DNA of 21,060 bases. It comes from Spirochaetae bacterium HGW-Spirochaetae-7 (GTDB taxonomy: Bacteria > Spirochaetota > Spirochaetia > Treponematales > UBA12059). The stretch covers positions 1 through 21,060 of the forward strand of contig PGXR01000013.1 in NCBI GenBank assembly GCA_002839245.1, read 5' to 3'. Under the pieces are notes generated by a model. That model had not been told where the DNA came from and searched no databases. It saw only the letters and a program-made list of their open reading frames with translations. The stretch's first letter is position 1. Each line of letters starts with the position of its first letter. Shown here one piece after another: positions 1 to 8,564 of this stretch. The position numbers and the translations under genes were made by a program.

Positions 1-2526
1 CCTGCCGAGCAGCGTCGTCACGTAGCCGTCGCGCCTGGCCGCCTCGACGGTGTCCCTGATGAAGGCGGCTATCCCTGCATAGCGCGCGAAATAAGCGTCG
101 ATGAATTTCTGTGCGTCGGCCCGCGGGATTCCCAGTTCCTGAGCCAGGCGGAATGCGCCCATGCCGTAGATGACGCCGAAGTTGATAGTCTTGGCCGCCC
201 TGCGTTCCGCCTGCGTGACGTCGGCCTCGTCCTTGCCCATGATAAGCGCGGCGGTGCGCCGGTGCACGTCGGAACCGTCCAGGAAAGCCTTCGCCAGTTC
301 TGGATCGCCGGACAGGTGGGCGAAGACGACGAGCTCTATCTGCGAATAGTCCGCGGATACGAGTACCTTGCCGGGGGCGGCGACGAAGGCCTTGCGGATG
401 CGGCGACCTTCCTCCTCGCGCACCGGTATGTTCTGGAGGTTGGGATCGCGGCTTGAAAGGCGGCCGGTGGCGGTGCCTGTCTGCATGTAATGCGTCCTTA
501 TGCGCGGATCGACGGCGGCCAGCTCCAGGAGCGCGTCGACATAGGTGCTCTTCAGTTTCTGCAACGTCCGGTGCCTGAGGATGCGCTCCGGTACCGGATC
601 CTCCCTGGCGAGCTCCTCGAGGACGGAGATGTCGGTCGAAAAACCGGTCTTCGTCTTCTTGCCGGTCGAAAGCTTCCGTTCGACGAAAAGTATCTCCTGC
701 AGTTGCTTTGGAGAGTTCATGTTGAACTCGTGCCCGACCAGGGCCCAGGTCTCCGCCTGCACCCTGGCGAGCTCCTCGTCGAGCTCCTTGCCGTATGCGG
801 ACAGGGCCGCGTCGTCGACCAGGATGCCTTGGCGCTCCATCCTGGCGAGAAGCGACAGGACTGGCATCTCGACGCCGGCGAACAGCTCCGACAGCCCCTT
901 CTCCTCAAGTTCCGCCTGGAGCAGGACCTTGAGCCTGAGCGCCATGTAGGCGTCCTCGGCGCCGTACGGGGCTGCCTTGGCAACAGGGACCTTCGAGAAC
1001 GGCGTGCCCTTGGGCGCAACTTCCGCGTACGGCGTGCCGGCGAAGCCAAGGTACGAGGCTCCGAGGCTCTCCAGCTTCAGCGAATCCCGCTCCGGGTCGA
1101 CGAGCCAGGCGGCTATCATCGTATCCCACGGCGCGCACAGAATCGGGGCGCCCCAGTTTTCCATGATGTGCATGTCGAATTTGAGATTCTGCCCGACGAC
1201 CACGATGTCGGCACGGGCTAAAAGCGGAGCGATTATGCGCCTTGCCGCATCAGCTGGCATGCATGCCGCGTCCGGGGAGGACAGCGGCACGAAGCAGGCC
1301 GAACCGGTGCTCACCGCGATGGAGAATCCTACAGGTAGCGTGCGCATCTCGTCGAGCGAATCGGTCTCGCAGTCGAAGGCGAAGGTTCCGGCGCGCGTCG
1401 CCTCGTCGACCCATCGGCGGAGGGCTGCCTCGTCGAGCACGAGCTCGTGCGTTCCGGCTACGGAGAACGACTCGGGCACTTGCGGCCGTGGCTTCTCGGC
1501 TGCCTGCGAAGGAGAGCGCGACGCAGCCGGCGGCTCCGCCGGTGCTGCACCAGGGGCCGCCGCAGAATGCGAAGATTCCAGCGCGAATAGATCGCCTGGC
1601 TCCGGCTCGCGAGCGCCCGGACCGTTAGCGGCGCCGATCCCGTCGGCGGCGACGTTCCCGTCGGCGACCTTGCGGGTCGCCAGGCTTCTCATGCCCTCCC
1701 TCATGAAGACGACGCTGGCAGCGTCCCGGTCGAAGCGGGGCACGACCAGTTCGTCCAGCGAGGCTACCGACAGGGGCGCGTCGTAGGCGAGCGTTATGAG
1801 CTCGCGCGACAGCATGGCGCTGTCCCTGCCGGCCTCGAGTTTCTTGTGGAGGCTGTCGGGTTTGACCTCGGCCAGATGTTCCCATATCGAGTCGAACGAC
1901 CCGAACTCGGCCAGGAGCTTGAGCGCCGTCTTGTCGCCGACGCCGGGTACGCCGGGGACGTTGTCCGAGGCGTCGCCGGTCAAAGACAGGTAGTCGAGTA
2001 TGCGATCGGGCGGAACGCCCCATTCCGCTTCTACCTCGCCCGGGCCGATGAGGACGAAGCCCTGGTCGCGATCCGGCCGGAGCGCCCGTACCGTGCCCCC
2101 TACGAGCTGAAGCAGGTCCTTGTCGCTGGAGATGATGTAGCATTGCCTGCCCTCGGCGCGGCAGCGGGCCGCCATCGTCGCTATGAGGTCGTCAGCCTCG
2201 TAGCGGTCGGCGCGGAGAATCGGAACGCCCAGGAGCCCGAGGATTTCCTCGACCATCGGTATCTGGGCGAACAAGTCCTCGGGAGTCTTGGCCCTGGTCG
2301 CCTTGTAGGCGTCGAACATCTCATGGCGGAAAGTCGGCACGCGCGAATCGAACACCGCCGCGAAAGCCGTCGGCTTGTAGCGGTCCCATAGCTGGAACAG
2401 GCTGCGGTAGAAACCGAAGACGGCCGAGACGTTGTCCCCGCGGGGATTGCGGAGCGGCTTCGAGATGAAGGCGAAATACGACCTGTATATGACGCCGTAG
2501 GCGTCGAGGAGGAAGAGGGGTTCCAT
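1..2526 (-). CDS. polA: DNA polymerase I, C-terminus cut off by the window edge
   Basis: Family A polymerase for gap filling, primer removal and repair. The first 842 residues are present. The N-terminal 5' nuclease shows the FLLDAYGVIYRSYFAF start, DRYEADDLIA, SSDKDLLQLV and LTGDASDNVPGVPGVGDKTA. The 3'-5' exonuclease looks active: FDCETDSL (exo I Asp/Glu), NLKFDMHIM (exo II Asp) and YGAEDAYMAL (exo III Tyr and Asp) keep all the DEDD-Y residues, unlike family members that have lost proofreading. In the polymerase domain, motif A is DYSQIEL and the O-helix is RRAAKTINFGVIYGMG. Motif C (HDE) and roughly the last 100 residues would lie left of base 1. The ATG at 2526 lies 50 bases after the flgN stop, so it is probably co-transcribed with fliS-flgN; no strong Shine-Dalgarno is visible. 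Identification is secure. Confidence 0.96.
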   Translation of the reverse strand, partial: MEPLFLLDAYGVIYRSYFAFISKPLRNPRGDNVSAVFGFYRSLFQLWDRYKPTAFAAVFDSRVPTFRHEMFDAYKATRAKTPEDLFAQIPMVEEILGLLGVPILRADRYEADDLIATMAARCRAEGRQCYIISSDKDLLQLVGGTVRALRPDRDQGFVLIGPGEVEAEWGVPPDRILDYLSLTGDASDNVPGVPGVGDKTALKLLAEFGSFDSIWEHLAEVKPDSLHKKLEAGRDSAMLSRELITLAYDAPLSVASLDELVVPRFDRDAASVVFMREGMRSLATRKVADGNVAADGIGAANGPGAREPEPGDLFALESSHSAAAPGAAPAEPPAASRSPSQAAEKPRPQVPESFSVAGTHELVLDEAALRRWVDEATRAGTFAFDCETDSLDEMRTLPVGFSIAVSTGSACFVPLSSPDAACMPADAARRIIAPLLARADIVVVGQNLKFDMHIMENWGAPILCAPWDTMIAAWLVDPERDSLKLESLGASYLGFAGTPYAEVAPKGTPFSKVPVAKAAPYGAEDAYMALRLKVLLQAELEEKGLSELFAGVEMPVLSLLARMERQGILVDDAALSAYGKELDEELARVQAETWALVGHEFNMNSPKQLQEILFVERKLSTGKKTKTGFSTDISVLEELAREDPVPERILRHRTLQKLKSTYVDALLELAAVDPRIRTHYMQTGTATGRLSSRDPNLQNIPVREEEGRRIRKAFVAAPGKVLVSADYSQIELVVFAHLSGDPELAKAFLDGSDVHRRTAALIMGKDEADVTQAERRAAKTINFGVIYGMGAFRLAQELGIPRADAQKFIDAYFARYAGIAAFIRDTVEAARRDGYVTTLLGR

Positions 2527-2576
2527 GAACCACAGGATACGCCTTGTCGCCCGGTTCCGGCAAGCCGGACCGGGGG

Positions 2577-3053
2577 TCAGCCCTTGATGTCGAGGGCAGT
2601 GGGCTCCGGCGCCGAAGCGTAAACGCTCTTGCGCTTGGCGTACGGGTTGTTGACGCTCATGATCTCGTGGCGGAGCATCTCCATCCTCTGCTTGAGGAGG
2701 GCGCGGTTCTCCGTATTGCGGACGATCACTTCGTCCTTGAGCTCCGAGAGCGTAGACCGCAGCTCGGCGACGCCCTCGGGCTCCTGGCCCTTGTAGGCGG
2801 ACCGGTACATGTCCTCGAGGGGGTCGATGACTTTCTGTACGGCGAAAATGTCTGAAACGATGCCCTGCTCGAGCTCGACGTGCGCGACGAGGGCGTCGAC
2901 GTCGCCCTTTTCTATGTCGGAACGCTGGCTCTCGAGGAGAGTCATGTAGTCCCTGAATTTGTCGCGTTGCCTGACCAGGAGCTCGCGGAAGCGCTTGAGC
3001 ACCGCGACTCGTTTGTCGAGATCTTCCCTGGAAAGCCGGGCGTCGGGGGGCAT
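2577..3053 (-). CDS. flgN: FlgN-like flagellar export chaperone
   Basis: A 158-residue, mostly helical, charged protein. It has long amphipathic stretches (LDKRVAVLKRFRELLVRQ, VRNTENRALLKQRMEMLR) and ends in a low-complexity tail (NPYAKRK). FlgN proteins bind hook-filament junction proteins FlgK and FlgL in the cytosol and deliver them to the flagellar type III export gate. The call rests on size, helical pattern, the terminal NPY-type segment and position directly after fliS; sequence similarity within this family is low. I chose the ATG at 3053, 10 bases after the fliS stop with TAGGG about 8 bases upstream. An in-frame start at 3101 would add 16 residues of Ala/Ser/Pro-rich sequence and overlap fliS. 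It could also be another export-chaperone type. Confidence 0.72.
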   Translation of the reverse strand: MPPDARLSREDLDKRVAVLKRFRELLVRQRDKFRDYMTLLESQRSDIEKGDVDALVAHVELEQGIVSDIFAVQKVIDPLEDMYRSAYKGQEPEGVAELRSTLSELKDEVIVRNTENRALLKQRMEMLRHEIMSVNNPYAKRKSVYASAPEPTALDIKG

Positions 3054-3063
3054 CGCAAGGACC

Positions 3064-3498
3064 CTAGCCGGCGATGTTGACGCCGGAGCGGCGCTCGTCA
3101 CCAGAACCCTGGGCCTTGGTCGCGGCCACGACCCACGCGCCCGACAGTTCGGAAAGCATGGCGCGGACGGTCTTTACCCTCGAAATATCCTTGACGATAT
3201 TGGCTTCGGAGAGCTCTCTGTTGAAGTAGACGTAGAGCGAGAAAAGGTCGCGGGCTATGTCGCCGCCAGCGTCGAAGTCGAGGCTCGCCATCAGTTCGGT
3301 GATGATGTCCTGGACCTTGCATATGGCCTTGTTGACTTTCTCGATGTTGGCAGGTTTCTTCTTGAGGTCGGTGTCGAGGTAATCAATGGCGCGGTCGCAC
3401 TGCTTGACCGCTTCCTCGTAAAGCATGACGACGAGCTGGCCTGGGCCAGCCGTACGTACTCGAGTTTCCCTGTAGGCTGCTAGCGGATTCTGGGTCAT
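3064..3498 (-). CDS. fliS: Flagellar export chaperone FliS
   Basis: FliS is the cytosolic chaperone that binds the C-terminus of flagellin, blocks early polymerisation and hands it to the export apparatus. The 144 residues carry the family N-terminus NPLAAYRETRVRTAGPGQL followed by VVMLYEEAVKQCDRAI, and helices compatible with the four-helix bundle, including the FSLYVYFNRELSEANIVKD segment. The start is well supported by AGGAGGGG about 8 bases before the ATG on the minus strand. It is the first gene of a minus-strand run with flgN and polA. Upstream lies a 209-base spacer with three hairpins. The last ten or so residues (GDERRSGVNIAG) are variable and of no clear role. Confidence 0.93.
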   Translation of the reverse strand: MTQNPLAAYRETRVRTAGPGQLVVMLYEEAVKQCDRAIDYLDTDLKKKPANIEKVNKAICKVQDIITELMASLDFDAGGDIARDLFSLYVYFNRELSEANIVKDISRVKTVRAMLSELSGAWVVAATKAQGSGDERRSGVNIAG

Positions 3499-3560
3499 CT
3501 CGATTTCCCCTCCTCTGTTCTTCTTCTTTATCTATCGGAACGGGAATCCCGAGCTTTAGA

Positions 3561-3694
3561 GCTTATTTCAAAAGTTCGTTGCTTTTGAAATAGGCTCGGC
3601 GGTTTCTCTCATTTCTTGCAAATAGCAAGAAATGATGCGAAATCCGCGAATTGCTGATGAATATTTATCAAAATGCGTCTGCATTTCGATAAAT
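3561..3694. repeat. Three consecutive AT-rich hairpins of different sequence
   Basis: Three inverted repeats sit side by side in the 209-base spacer between the J-domain gene and fliS. The first has arms 3561-3574 and 3582-3595 (14 pairs, one G-T, loop of 7). The second has arms 3609-3619 and 3625-3635 (11 pairs, loop of 5), with weaker pairing continuing outward (GCGG...CCGC). The third has arms 3663-3676 and 3681-3694 (14 positions, one mismatch, loop of 4). None is followed by a clear T-run on the minus strand, so a simple intrinsic terminator for the J-domain gene is not obvious. They could act as fliS leader structures, RNA-processing sites or a REP-like repeat. The pairing is seen directly; any role is inference. 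Confidence 0.8.
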
Positions 3695-3707
3695 CTTCTT
3701 GTTTGTT

Positions 3708-4202
3708 TCATTCGTCGCCGAGCGTTCCGGTCTGGTGCCAGGTTTCGATGATCCTGAACGCGTCATTCATCCTGGTGGCAGTTTCCGTGGCCTTCCTCTG
3801 GGCATCGGGCGTCGAGCCGTGCATGTCGGGGTGATTCTCCTTGAGCAGGCGCTTGTACGCCGCCTTCGTCTCGAGGAACGAGGCGCCGTATTCAAGCCCC
3901 AGGATCCTGTAGGCGGCGGCAAGTTTGGGCGGCGGACCTGCGGGACGGGCAGCCGGACGGGAATTTTCCCGGGCTCCGTTGCGGGAGTCTTGTTCACGGC
4001 GAAGCCGTTCCTGGGCTTCCTTGTCGTCATTCAGGAAGGCATCGAGCTCCTCCATGGCCTCGTCGAAGAAGGGGTCGCCCGAGGCATGGCGTCGTGGCGC
4101 ACCGCCGACGTCTGCAAAAGGCCGGTCGCCCGGGGCATCCGTTTGTACCCACGATTTGAGGAGGTCGCCGAAGCGGTCGAACAGTTGATCCATACTGGAC
4201 AT
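3708..4202 (-). CDS. Small J-domain (DnaJ-like) protein
   Basis: A 164-residue co-chaperone candidate with its J domain at the C-terminus (about residues 95-158) instead of the N-terminus. It shows YRILGL, the KAAYKRLLKENHPD helix II with HPD at 124-126, and MNDAFRII for helix IV. J domains stimulate the ATPase of DnaK-type Hsp70. No Gly/Phe region, zinc finger or client-binding domain of DnaJ is present. The first 60 residues are acidic/hydrophobic (DQLFDRFGDLLKSW, DPFFDEAMEELDAFL) and may be the specificity part, followed by an Arg/Pro-rich linker. A second ATG at residue 4 (4193) is an equally possible start; neither has a clear ribosome binding site. It diverges from psuK with 58 bases between them. 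Confidence 0.88.
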   Translation of the reverse strand: MSSMDQLFDRFGDLLKSWVQTDAPGDRPFADVGGAPRRHASGDPFFDEAMEELDAFLNDDKEAQERLRREQDSRNGARENSRPAARPAGPPPKLAAAYRILGLEYGASFLETKAAYKRLLKENHPDMHGSTPDAQRKATETATRMNDAFRIIETWHQTGTLGDE

Positions 4203-4260
4203 GGTAGATATACTCTAACGAAAGCCTGCACGAGAGGCAAGGCAACCATAGCTGGCAAGG

Positions 4261-5238
4261 ATGGCGATGCAAACCTACAGACCTACGGTGGCTGTCTACG
4301 GCGGAGCCAATCTTGATATACAGGCCAGATGCCGCGCGTCGTACCGGCCGGGCGACTCGAATCCTGGCACATCGTCGATTGCCGCCGGCGGAGTAGGGCG
4401 CAACATCGCCGAGAACCTGGCCAGGATGGGACTGGCTACGGAGCTGGTCACTGTTTTCGGGGACGACGAGTCCGCCTCGTACATAGCCGACGGGTGCAGG
4501 TCGGCCGGCGTCGAGGTGGGGCGGTCGCTCATCCTGCCTGGCAAGGAAACATCGCGCTATGTGTGCGTCCTCGACGCCGACGGAAGCCTTGTCGGTGCCG
4601 TCGCTGCGATGGACGCCATCGATAGCTTCGGTCCGGCCGAGCTTGCAATGCGCTTCGGGCCGGGCGACGAGGCGGAAATCGTCGTCGTCGACGCCAACCT
4701 GCCCGCCGAAACGATAGCCATGGCAGCCATTCGCTGGAAAGACAAGCCGTTGCTGCTCGATTCCGTTTCGGTGGCCAAGGCCGGCAAGGCCGCCCCCGTC
4801 GTCGGCAGCTTCTCCATAGTCAAGCCAAACCGTCACGAGGCCAGGGTCCTGCTCGGGCTGCATGCCGACGATGCGGGACCCGGACAGTCCGATCCGCTGG
4901 AATCCGCGATGGCATCCGCCAGGGCGCTTCTCGGGCTTGGCGTCAGGGAAGCCTTCGTTTCGCTTGGCCCGCTCGGCCTGCTTTGGGCCTGCAAGGACGG
5001 GATGGGTCTCGCCAGGCCGCTGTCCATGCCGGTGGTCAGCGTTTCCGGTGCCGGTGACGCCGCCACCGCCGCGCTTGCCTGGTCGACGGTAATGGAGCAC
5101 GATACCGCCACCAAGGCTTCGTACGCGGTAGCCGCCTCATCGCTGTGCGCGTCCTGCCCGGACGCCGTCACCACCGGCATGAGCGCCGACAGGCTTGCAG
5201 AACTTGTACGAGGAGTGATCAATGAACGCATATCTTGA
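4261..5238 (+). CDS. psuK: Pseudouridine kinase, PfkB family
   Basis: Ribokinase/PfkB-fold sugar kinase of 325 residues. Visible motifs are GGVGRNIAENLARMG (residues 43-57, the first PfkB signature), KPNRHEA (188-194) and the anion hole plus catalytic base SGAGDAATA (262-270, Asp266). Substrate assignment comes mainly from context: the next gene is psuG and the two reading frames overlap by 17 bases, the usual pairing in which PsuK phosphorylates pseudouridine to the 5'-phosphate and PsuG then cleaves the C-C glycosidic bond. The GG-GRNIAENLARMG form also fits PsuK better than ribokinase or fructokinase. No PsuT-like transporter is visible nearby. A weak AAGG precedes the ATG. Confidence 0.88.
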   Translation: MAMQTYRPTVAVYGGANLDIQARCRASYRPGDSNPGTSSIAAGGVGRNIAENLARMGLATELVTVFGDDESASYIADGCRSAGVEVGRSLILPGKETSRYVCVLDADGSLVGAVAAMDAIDSFGPAELAMRFGPGDEAEIVVVDANLPAETIAMAAIRWKDKPLLLDSVSVAKAGKAAPVVGSFSIVKPNRHEARVLLGLHADDAGPGQSDPLESAMASARALLGLGVREAFVSLGPLGLLWACKDGMGLARPLSMPVVSVSGAGDAATAALAWSTVMEHDTATKASYAVAASSLCASCPDAVTTGMSADRLAELVRGVINERIS

Positions 5239-6139
5239 CCTGAGCGACGAGGTGGCCGAGGCGCTTGCAAGAGGCGCACCGGTCGTTGCGCTCGAATCGA
5301 CAATCATATCGCATGGCATGCCGTACCCTCGCAACGCCGAGACGGCCATCGCCGTCGAAGCCGAAGTACGAGCCGCGGGCGCGATTCCTGCCACGATAGC
5401 CATCATCGGCGGCAGGCTTAAAGCGGGTCTGAACGCCGACCAGATTGGGCTTCTCGGGGAGCGCGGCCACGACGTAGCCAAGGTCAGCCGGCGCGACATC
5501 GCCCGTATCGTCGCCTCCGGGGCGGACGGCGCCACGACCGTCTCGGCCACGATGATAATCGCCGAGCTGGCAGGCATCAGGATATTCGCGACCGGCGGCA
5601 TAGGCGGCGTCCATCGCGGGGCCGAGAGCTCCATGGATGTGTCGGCCGACCTCGACGAACTGGCACGCACAGGTGTGGCCGTAGTCTGCGCCGGCGCCAA
5701 GAGCATCCTCGACATTGCCAAGACCCTCGAGTACCTGGAGACCAAGGGCGTACCCGTGGTAGTCTACCGAGGCGACGAATTCCCCGCCTTTTATACAAGC
5801 CGCTCTGGCCTCCGCGCCGAGCTACGCATGGATTCGGCGGCAGCCATCGCCGCCATGCTCAAGGCCAAGTGGGACCTCGGCCTCTCGGGCGGGGCCGTCA
5901 TCGCCAATCCCATCCCCGTGGAATACGAGATGCCGGTCGACGTCATCAATGCCGCCATAGACCAAGCCCTGGTCGAGGCGACCGCCGCCGGCGTCCGGGG
6001 CAAGGACGTGACGCCCTTCCTCCTGGCCAGGGTCAAGGACCTGACCGGCGGCGACAGCCTCGAGTCCAACATCGCCCTCGTGATGAACAACGCGAGGCTC
6101 GCGGCCCAGATCGCGATCGAGTACGGCAGGCTGGGATAG
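5222..6139 (+). CDS. psuG: Pseudouridine-5'-phosphate glycosidase
   Basis: PsuG reversibly splits pseudouridine 5'-phosphate into uracil and ribose 5-phosphate. The 305-residue protein matches the family almost end to end: ALESTIISHGMPYPRN, TTVSATM, FATGGIGGVHRGAE, CAGAKSILDI, GVPVVVY and TGGDSLESNIALV. Residues aligning with the E. coli active site, at a constant offset of six, are all present: Glu25, Lys87 (forms the imine with ring-opened ribose), Asp143, Lys160 and Asn283. The gene begins inside the psuK 3' end, consistent with translational coupling. Only a weak 6-pair hairpin follows the stop. Confidence 0.97.
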   Translation: MNAYLDLSDEVAEALARGAPVVALESTIISHGMPYPRNAETAIAVEAEVRAAGAIPATIAIIGGRLKAGLNADQIGLLGERGHDVAKVSRRDIARIVASGADGATTVSATMIIAELAGIRIFATGGIGGVHRGAESSMDVSADLDELARTGVAVVCAGAKSILDIAKTLEYLETKGVPVVVYRGDEFPAFYTSRSGLRAELRMDSAAAIAAMLKAKWDLGLSGGAVIANPIPVEYEMPVDVINAAIDQALVEATAAGVRGKDVTPFLLARVKDLTGGDSLESNIALVMNNARLAAQIAIEYGRLG

Positions 6140-6208
6140 GGCGGCATTCCTGCCCCGGTCGATCCAGCCCCAGCCCGTCCGGCACCGCTTTAGGGAAACC
6201 GAAAACTG

Positions 6209-6236
6209 TTGATATCTATAAAAAATACTGTACAAT
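6209..6236 (+). promoter_or_regulatory. Sigma70-type promoter before the transglutaminase/TPR gene
   Basis: TTGATA (6209-6214), a 16-base spacer and TACAAT (6231-6236) in an AT-rich patch within otherwise GC-rich DNA. The predicted start near 6243 gives a leader of about 135 bases before the ATG at 6378. The rest of 6140-6377 holds no convincing gene. A 20-codon ORF at 6246 and a minus-strand ORF at 6236-6439 are open but have no support. Confidence 0.68.
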
Positions 6237-6377
6237 TAAGCCAATATGGTGTTGCAGATTTTCTTGCCGGCAGGAGTGCCAACGGAAATGAAAAACTGCA
6301 GCTCCTGATCCTTCAGTAATGCATCGTGTACGGCAGCGGGATCTCCTGGATAGGTTCTCTCAAAAGCCGAGGGATCT

Positions 6378-8522
6378 ATGGAACGTGATCTGATCATCCG
6401 CTTGTCATTTATCACTTTTTTGGCGCTCGTCCTGGCCATGCCGGCGGCGGGGCAGGCGCCGATATCCAGGCCGCCCAGCGTGTTTGAGGCAACCCCACTA
6501 TTGGCATTGCCTCTCGCCGGCAGCTCTGATTATTTCACCATGGGCGGGGGCCTGGCGCTTTCAGGCATGCTCGGTTTCAGCGAAGGGAATATCCGCCCTG
6601 AAAGCGGGCTCCGTTTCGAGTATGACTACGCTCCGTTCAAGGCAGACGACTCGCTCTCGATAGTGCTCGCGGAAGCGCGTGGCGGGGTGGAGGTCAGCCT
6701 CTCCCCTCGGCTGTCGGTTGCGACCTCGGCCGGAGCCGGCTATGGATATGGCTTTTTCAACTCCGACGGGATCGGGGAAGGTTTTCCCACTTTCAGCGTG
6801 AACCTGGGCCTGTCGTTCCTGCTGTCGCCCGCCATCGACCTGGGCGCCGAGGTTTCCTACCGCAACCACCTCGGGCTATACCACGGCGTCGGGCTCAGCC
6901 TGGGCACCTCGATGTATCTGTCCGGGAAACCCGCCCGCATTGCGAGGATCGACGCGGCCGCTCCCGTCAGCGCCGCTCTCCTGGCCGGGGCCCGCGCCGA
7001 CAAACCCGGCGAAGGTCTCGATATCCTTAAGGTCGAAATGGATGAGGTATACCCGGTCTTTAAAAGCTGGTACGACGACCGCGCGCTCGGGCGGGTACTC
7101 ATCCAGAATACCGAGGATCAGCCAATTGATGGCATCAGGCTGACGTTCTACATGAAACAATACATGGACGCGCCGAAAGACTGCCCCGCGCCAGCAAGCT
7201 TGGGGCCGAAAACCTCCCTGATGGTCGACCTGACCTCGCTCTTTACTGACGCAATCCTCGAAGTGACCGAAGGAACGAAGGCCAATGCCGAGATAATGAT
7301 CGAATATGTAAAAGGTGGCGAGACGTACCGTTCGGTGCGCAACGAAACCGTGCGCCTGCTTGACCGAAACGCCATGCGCTGGGACGACGACCGCCGCGCG
7401 GCGGCTTTCGTCACCGCCAAGGATCCTCGCGTCCTGGCCTTCTCCAAGTACGTAGCCGGGCTCGTCCGCGACTCGGGTTCCAAGGCTGTCGACCTGAACC
7501 TCCTTGTCGCGATGGGCATCTACAAGGCCCTCGACCTCTACGGACTTTCCTACGTCATCGATCCCAAGACGCCGTTCACCGAGTTCTCCAAGTCGGAAAG
7601 CGCGGTCGACTACCTCCAGTTCCCGCGCCAGACCCTCGAGTATCGCGGCGGCGACTGCGACGACCTTTCGATCCTCTACGCTGCTCTCCTCGAGTCGGTG
7701 GGCATAGAAACCGCCTTCATCACTGTTCCCGGCCACATCTACCTTGCCTTCGCCCTGGATCTGCCTGTCGACGAGGCGGCGCGGTCTTTCACCACCGTCG
7801 GCGATCTCCTGATACGCGAAGGGCGAGTATGGATACCGGTGGAAGTGACCGAGCGGCGGAACGGATTCCTGGTCGCCTGGCAGACAGGAGCACGGGAATG
7901 GCGGGAAGCCATCGCCTCGAACAGCGCGGGCTTCTTCCCCATCCATGAAGCGTGGAGTGAATACGCGCCCGTCGGCTTGCCCGGCGCTTCAGCCGATCTG
8001 TCGATGCCGCCAGGAGACGCCATCACCTCGGCCTTCCTCAAGGAATCCACCCGCTTCATCGATCGCGAGATTTTCCCCATGGTCACGAAACTGGAAGCCG
8101 AGGTGAAGAAAAGCGGAGGCAGCCCCGCGTCGCGCAACAAGCTCGGAATCCTTTATGCCAAGTACGGCAAGATGGAAAAGGCCGAGGCGGAATTCAACGC
8201 AGCCCTCTCCAAGGGTGATTTCCTTCCTGCACTCGTCAACCTCGGTAACCTGTACTTCCTTGCCAAGGACTACCGGAAGGCTCTCGGACCATACAACCGG
8301 GCGGTCAAGCTTGATGCGAAGAACGCCCGCGCACGCATATCGCTTGCGATGGTCCAGTTCGAGCTCGGTTCTTACGATCTCGGCAAGGCGGGCTGGGAGC
8401 AGGCTCGCCAGATCGATCCGGCTTTGGCTGAACGCTACGCCTACCTGAGTGGAAGCGGCGAGGCTGGTTCTCGGGCCGGTGCGGCGGATGAGCGCAAGGG
8501 GGCGGTGCTATGGGTGGAGTGA
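6378..8522 (+). CDS. Exported protein: barrel-like region, transglutaminase-like domain and TPR repeats
   Basis: A 714-residue protein with a signal peptide (hydrophobic 7-22, likely cut after AGQA at 24-27). Residues about 35-185 alternate Gly, aromatic and polar residues (SYRNHLGLYHGVGLSLGTSMYL) like outer-membrane beta strands. Residues about 370-500 form a transglutaminase-like papain-fold domain: YRGGDCDDLSILYAALL (Cys427), VPGHIYLAF (His453) and WIPVEVT, where Glu489 occupies the usual Asp position of the triad. Residues about 585-685 are TPR repeats (LGILYAKYGKMEKAEAEFNAAL, then two more). It probably acts at the periplasm/outer membrane in proteolysis, cross-linking or peptide binding; no substrate can be named. 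GAGGG lies 4 bases before the ATG. The lipoprotein gene follows after 42 bases, so they are likely co-transcribed. Confidence 0.85.
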   Translation: MERDLIIRLSFITFLALVLAMPAAGQAPISRPPSVFEATPLLALPLAGSSDYFTMGGGLALSGMLGFSEGNIRPESGLRFEYDYAPFKADDSLSIVLAEARGGVEVSLSPRLSVATSAGAGYGYGFFNSDGIGEGFPTFSVNLGLSFLLSPAIDLGAEVSYRNHLGLYHGVGLSLGTSMYLSGKPARIARIDAAAPVSAALLAGARADKPGEGLDILKVEMDEVYPVFKSWYDDRALGRVLIQNTEDQPIDGIRLTFYMKQYMDAPKDCPAPASLGPKTSLMVDLTSLFTDAILEVTEGTKANAEIMIEYVKGGETYRSVRNETVRLLDRNAMRWDDDRRAAAFVTAKDPRVLAFSKYVAGLVRDSGSKAVDLNLLVAMGIYKALDLYGLSYVIDPKTPFTEFSKSESAVDYLQFPRQTLEYRGGDCDDLSILYAALLESVGIETAFITVPGHIYLAFALDLPVDEAARSFTTVGDLLIREGRVWIPVEVTERRNGFLVAWQTGAREWREAIASNSAGFFPIHEAWSEYAPVGLPGASADLSMPPGDAITSAFLKESTRFIDREIFPMVTKLEAEVKKSGGSPASRNKLGILYAKYGKMEKAEAEFNAALSKGDFLPALVNLGNLYFLAKDYRKALGPYNRAVKLDAKNARARISLAMVQFELGSYDLGKAGWEQARQIDPALAERYAYLSGSGEAGSRAGAADERKGAVLWVE

Positions 8523-8564
8523 AGAACGGCCTTTGTGGCAAAGGCGGAGTAGGAAGGTTAACAC

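Noticed and set aside
490..1221. Open frames on the plus strand opposite polA
   Set aside because: They are antisense shadows of polA in high-GC DNA with no recognisable motif.
6236..6439. 67-codon minus-strand ORF overlapping the start of the transglutaminase/TPR gene
   Set aside because: No ribosome binding site, no family match, and it covers a good plus-strand promoter; chance is more likely.
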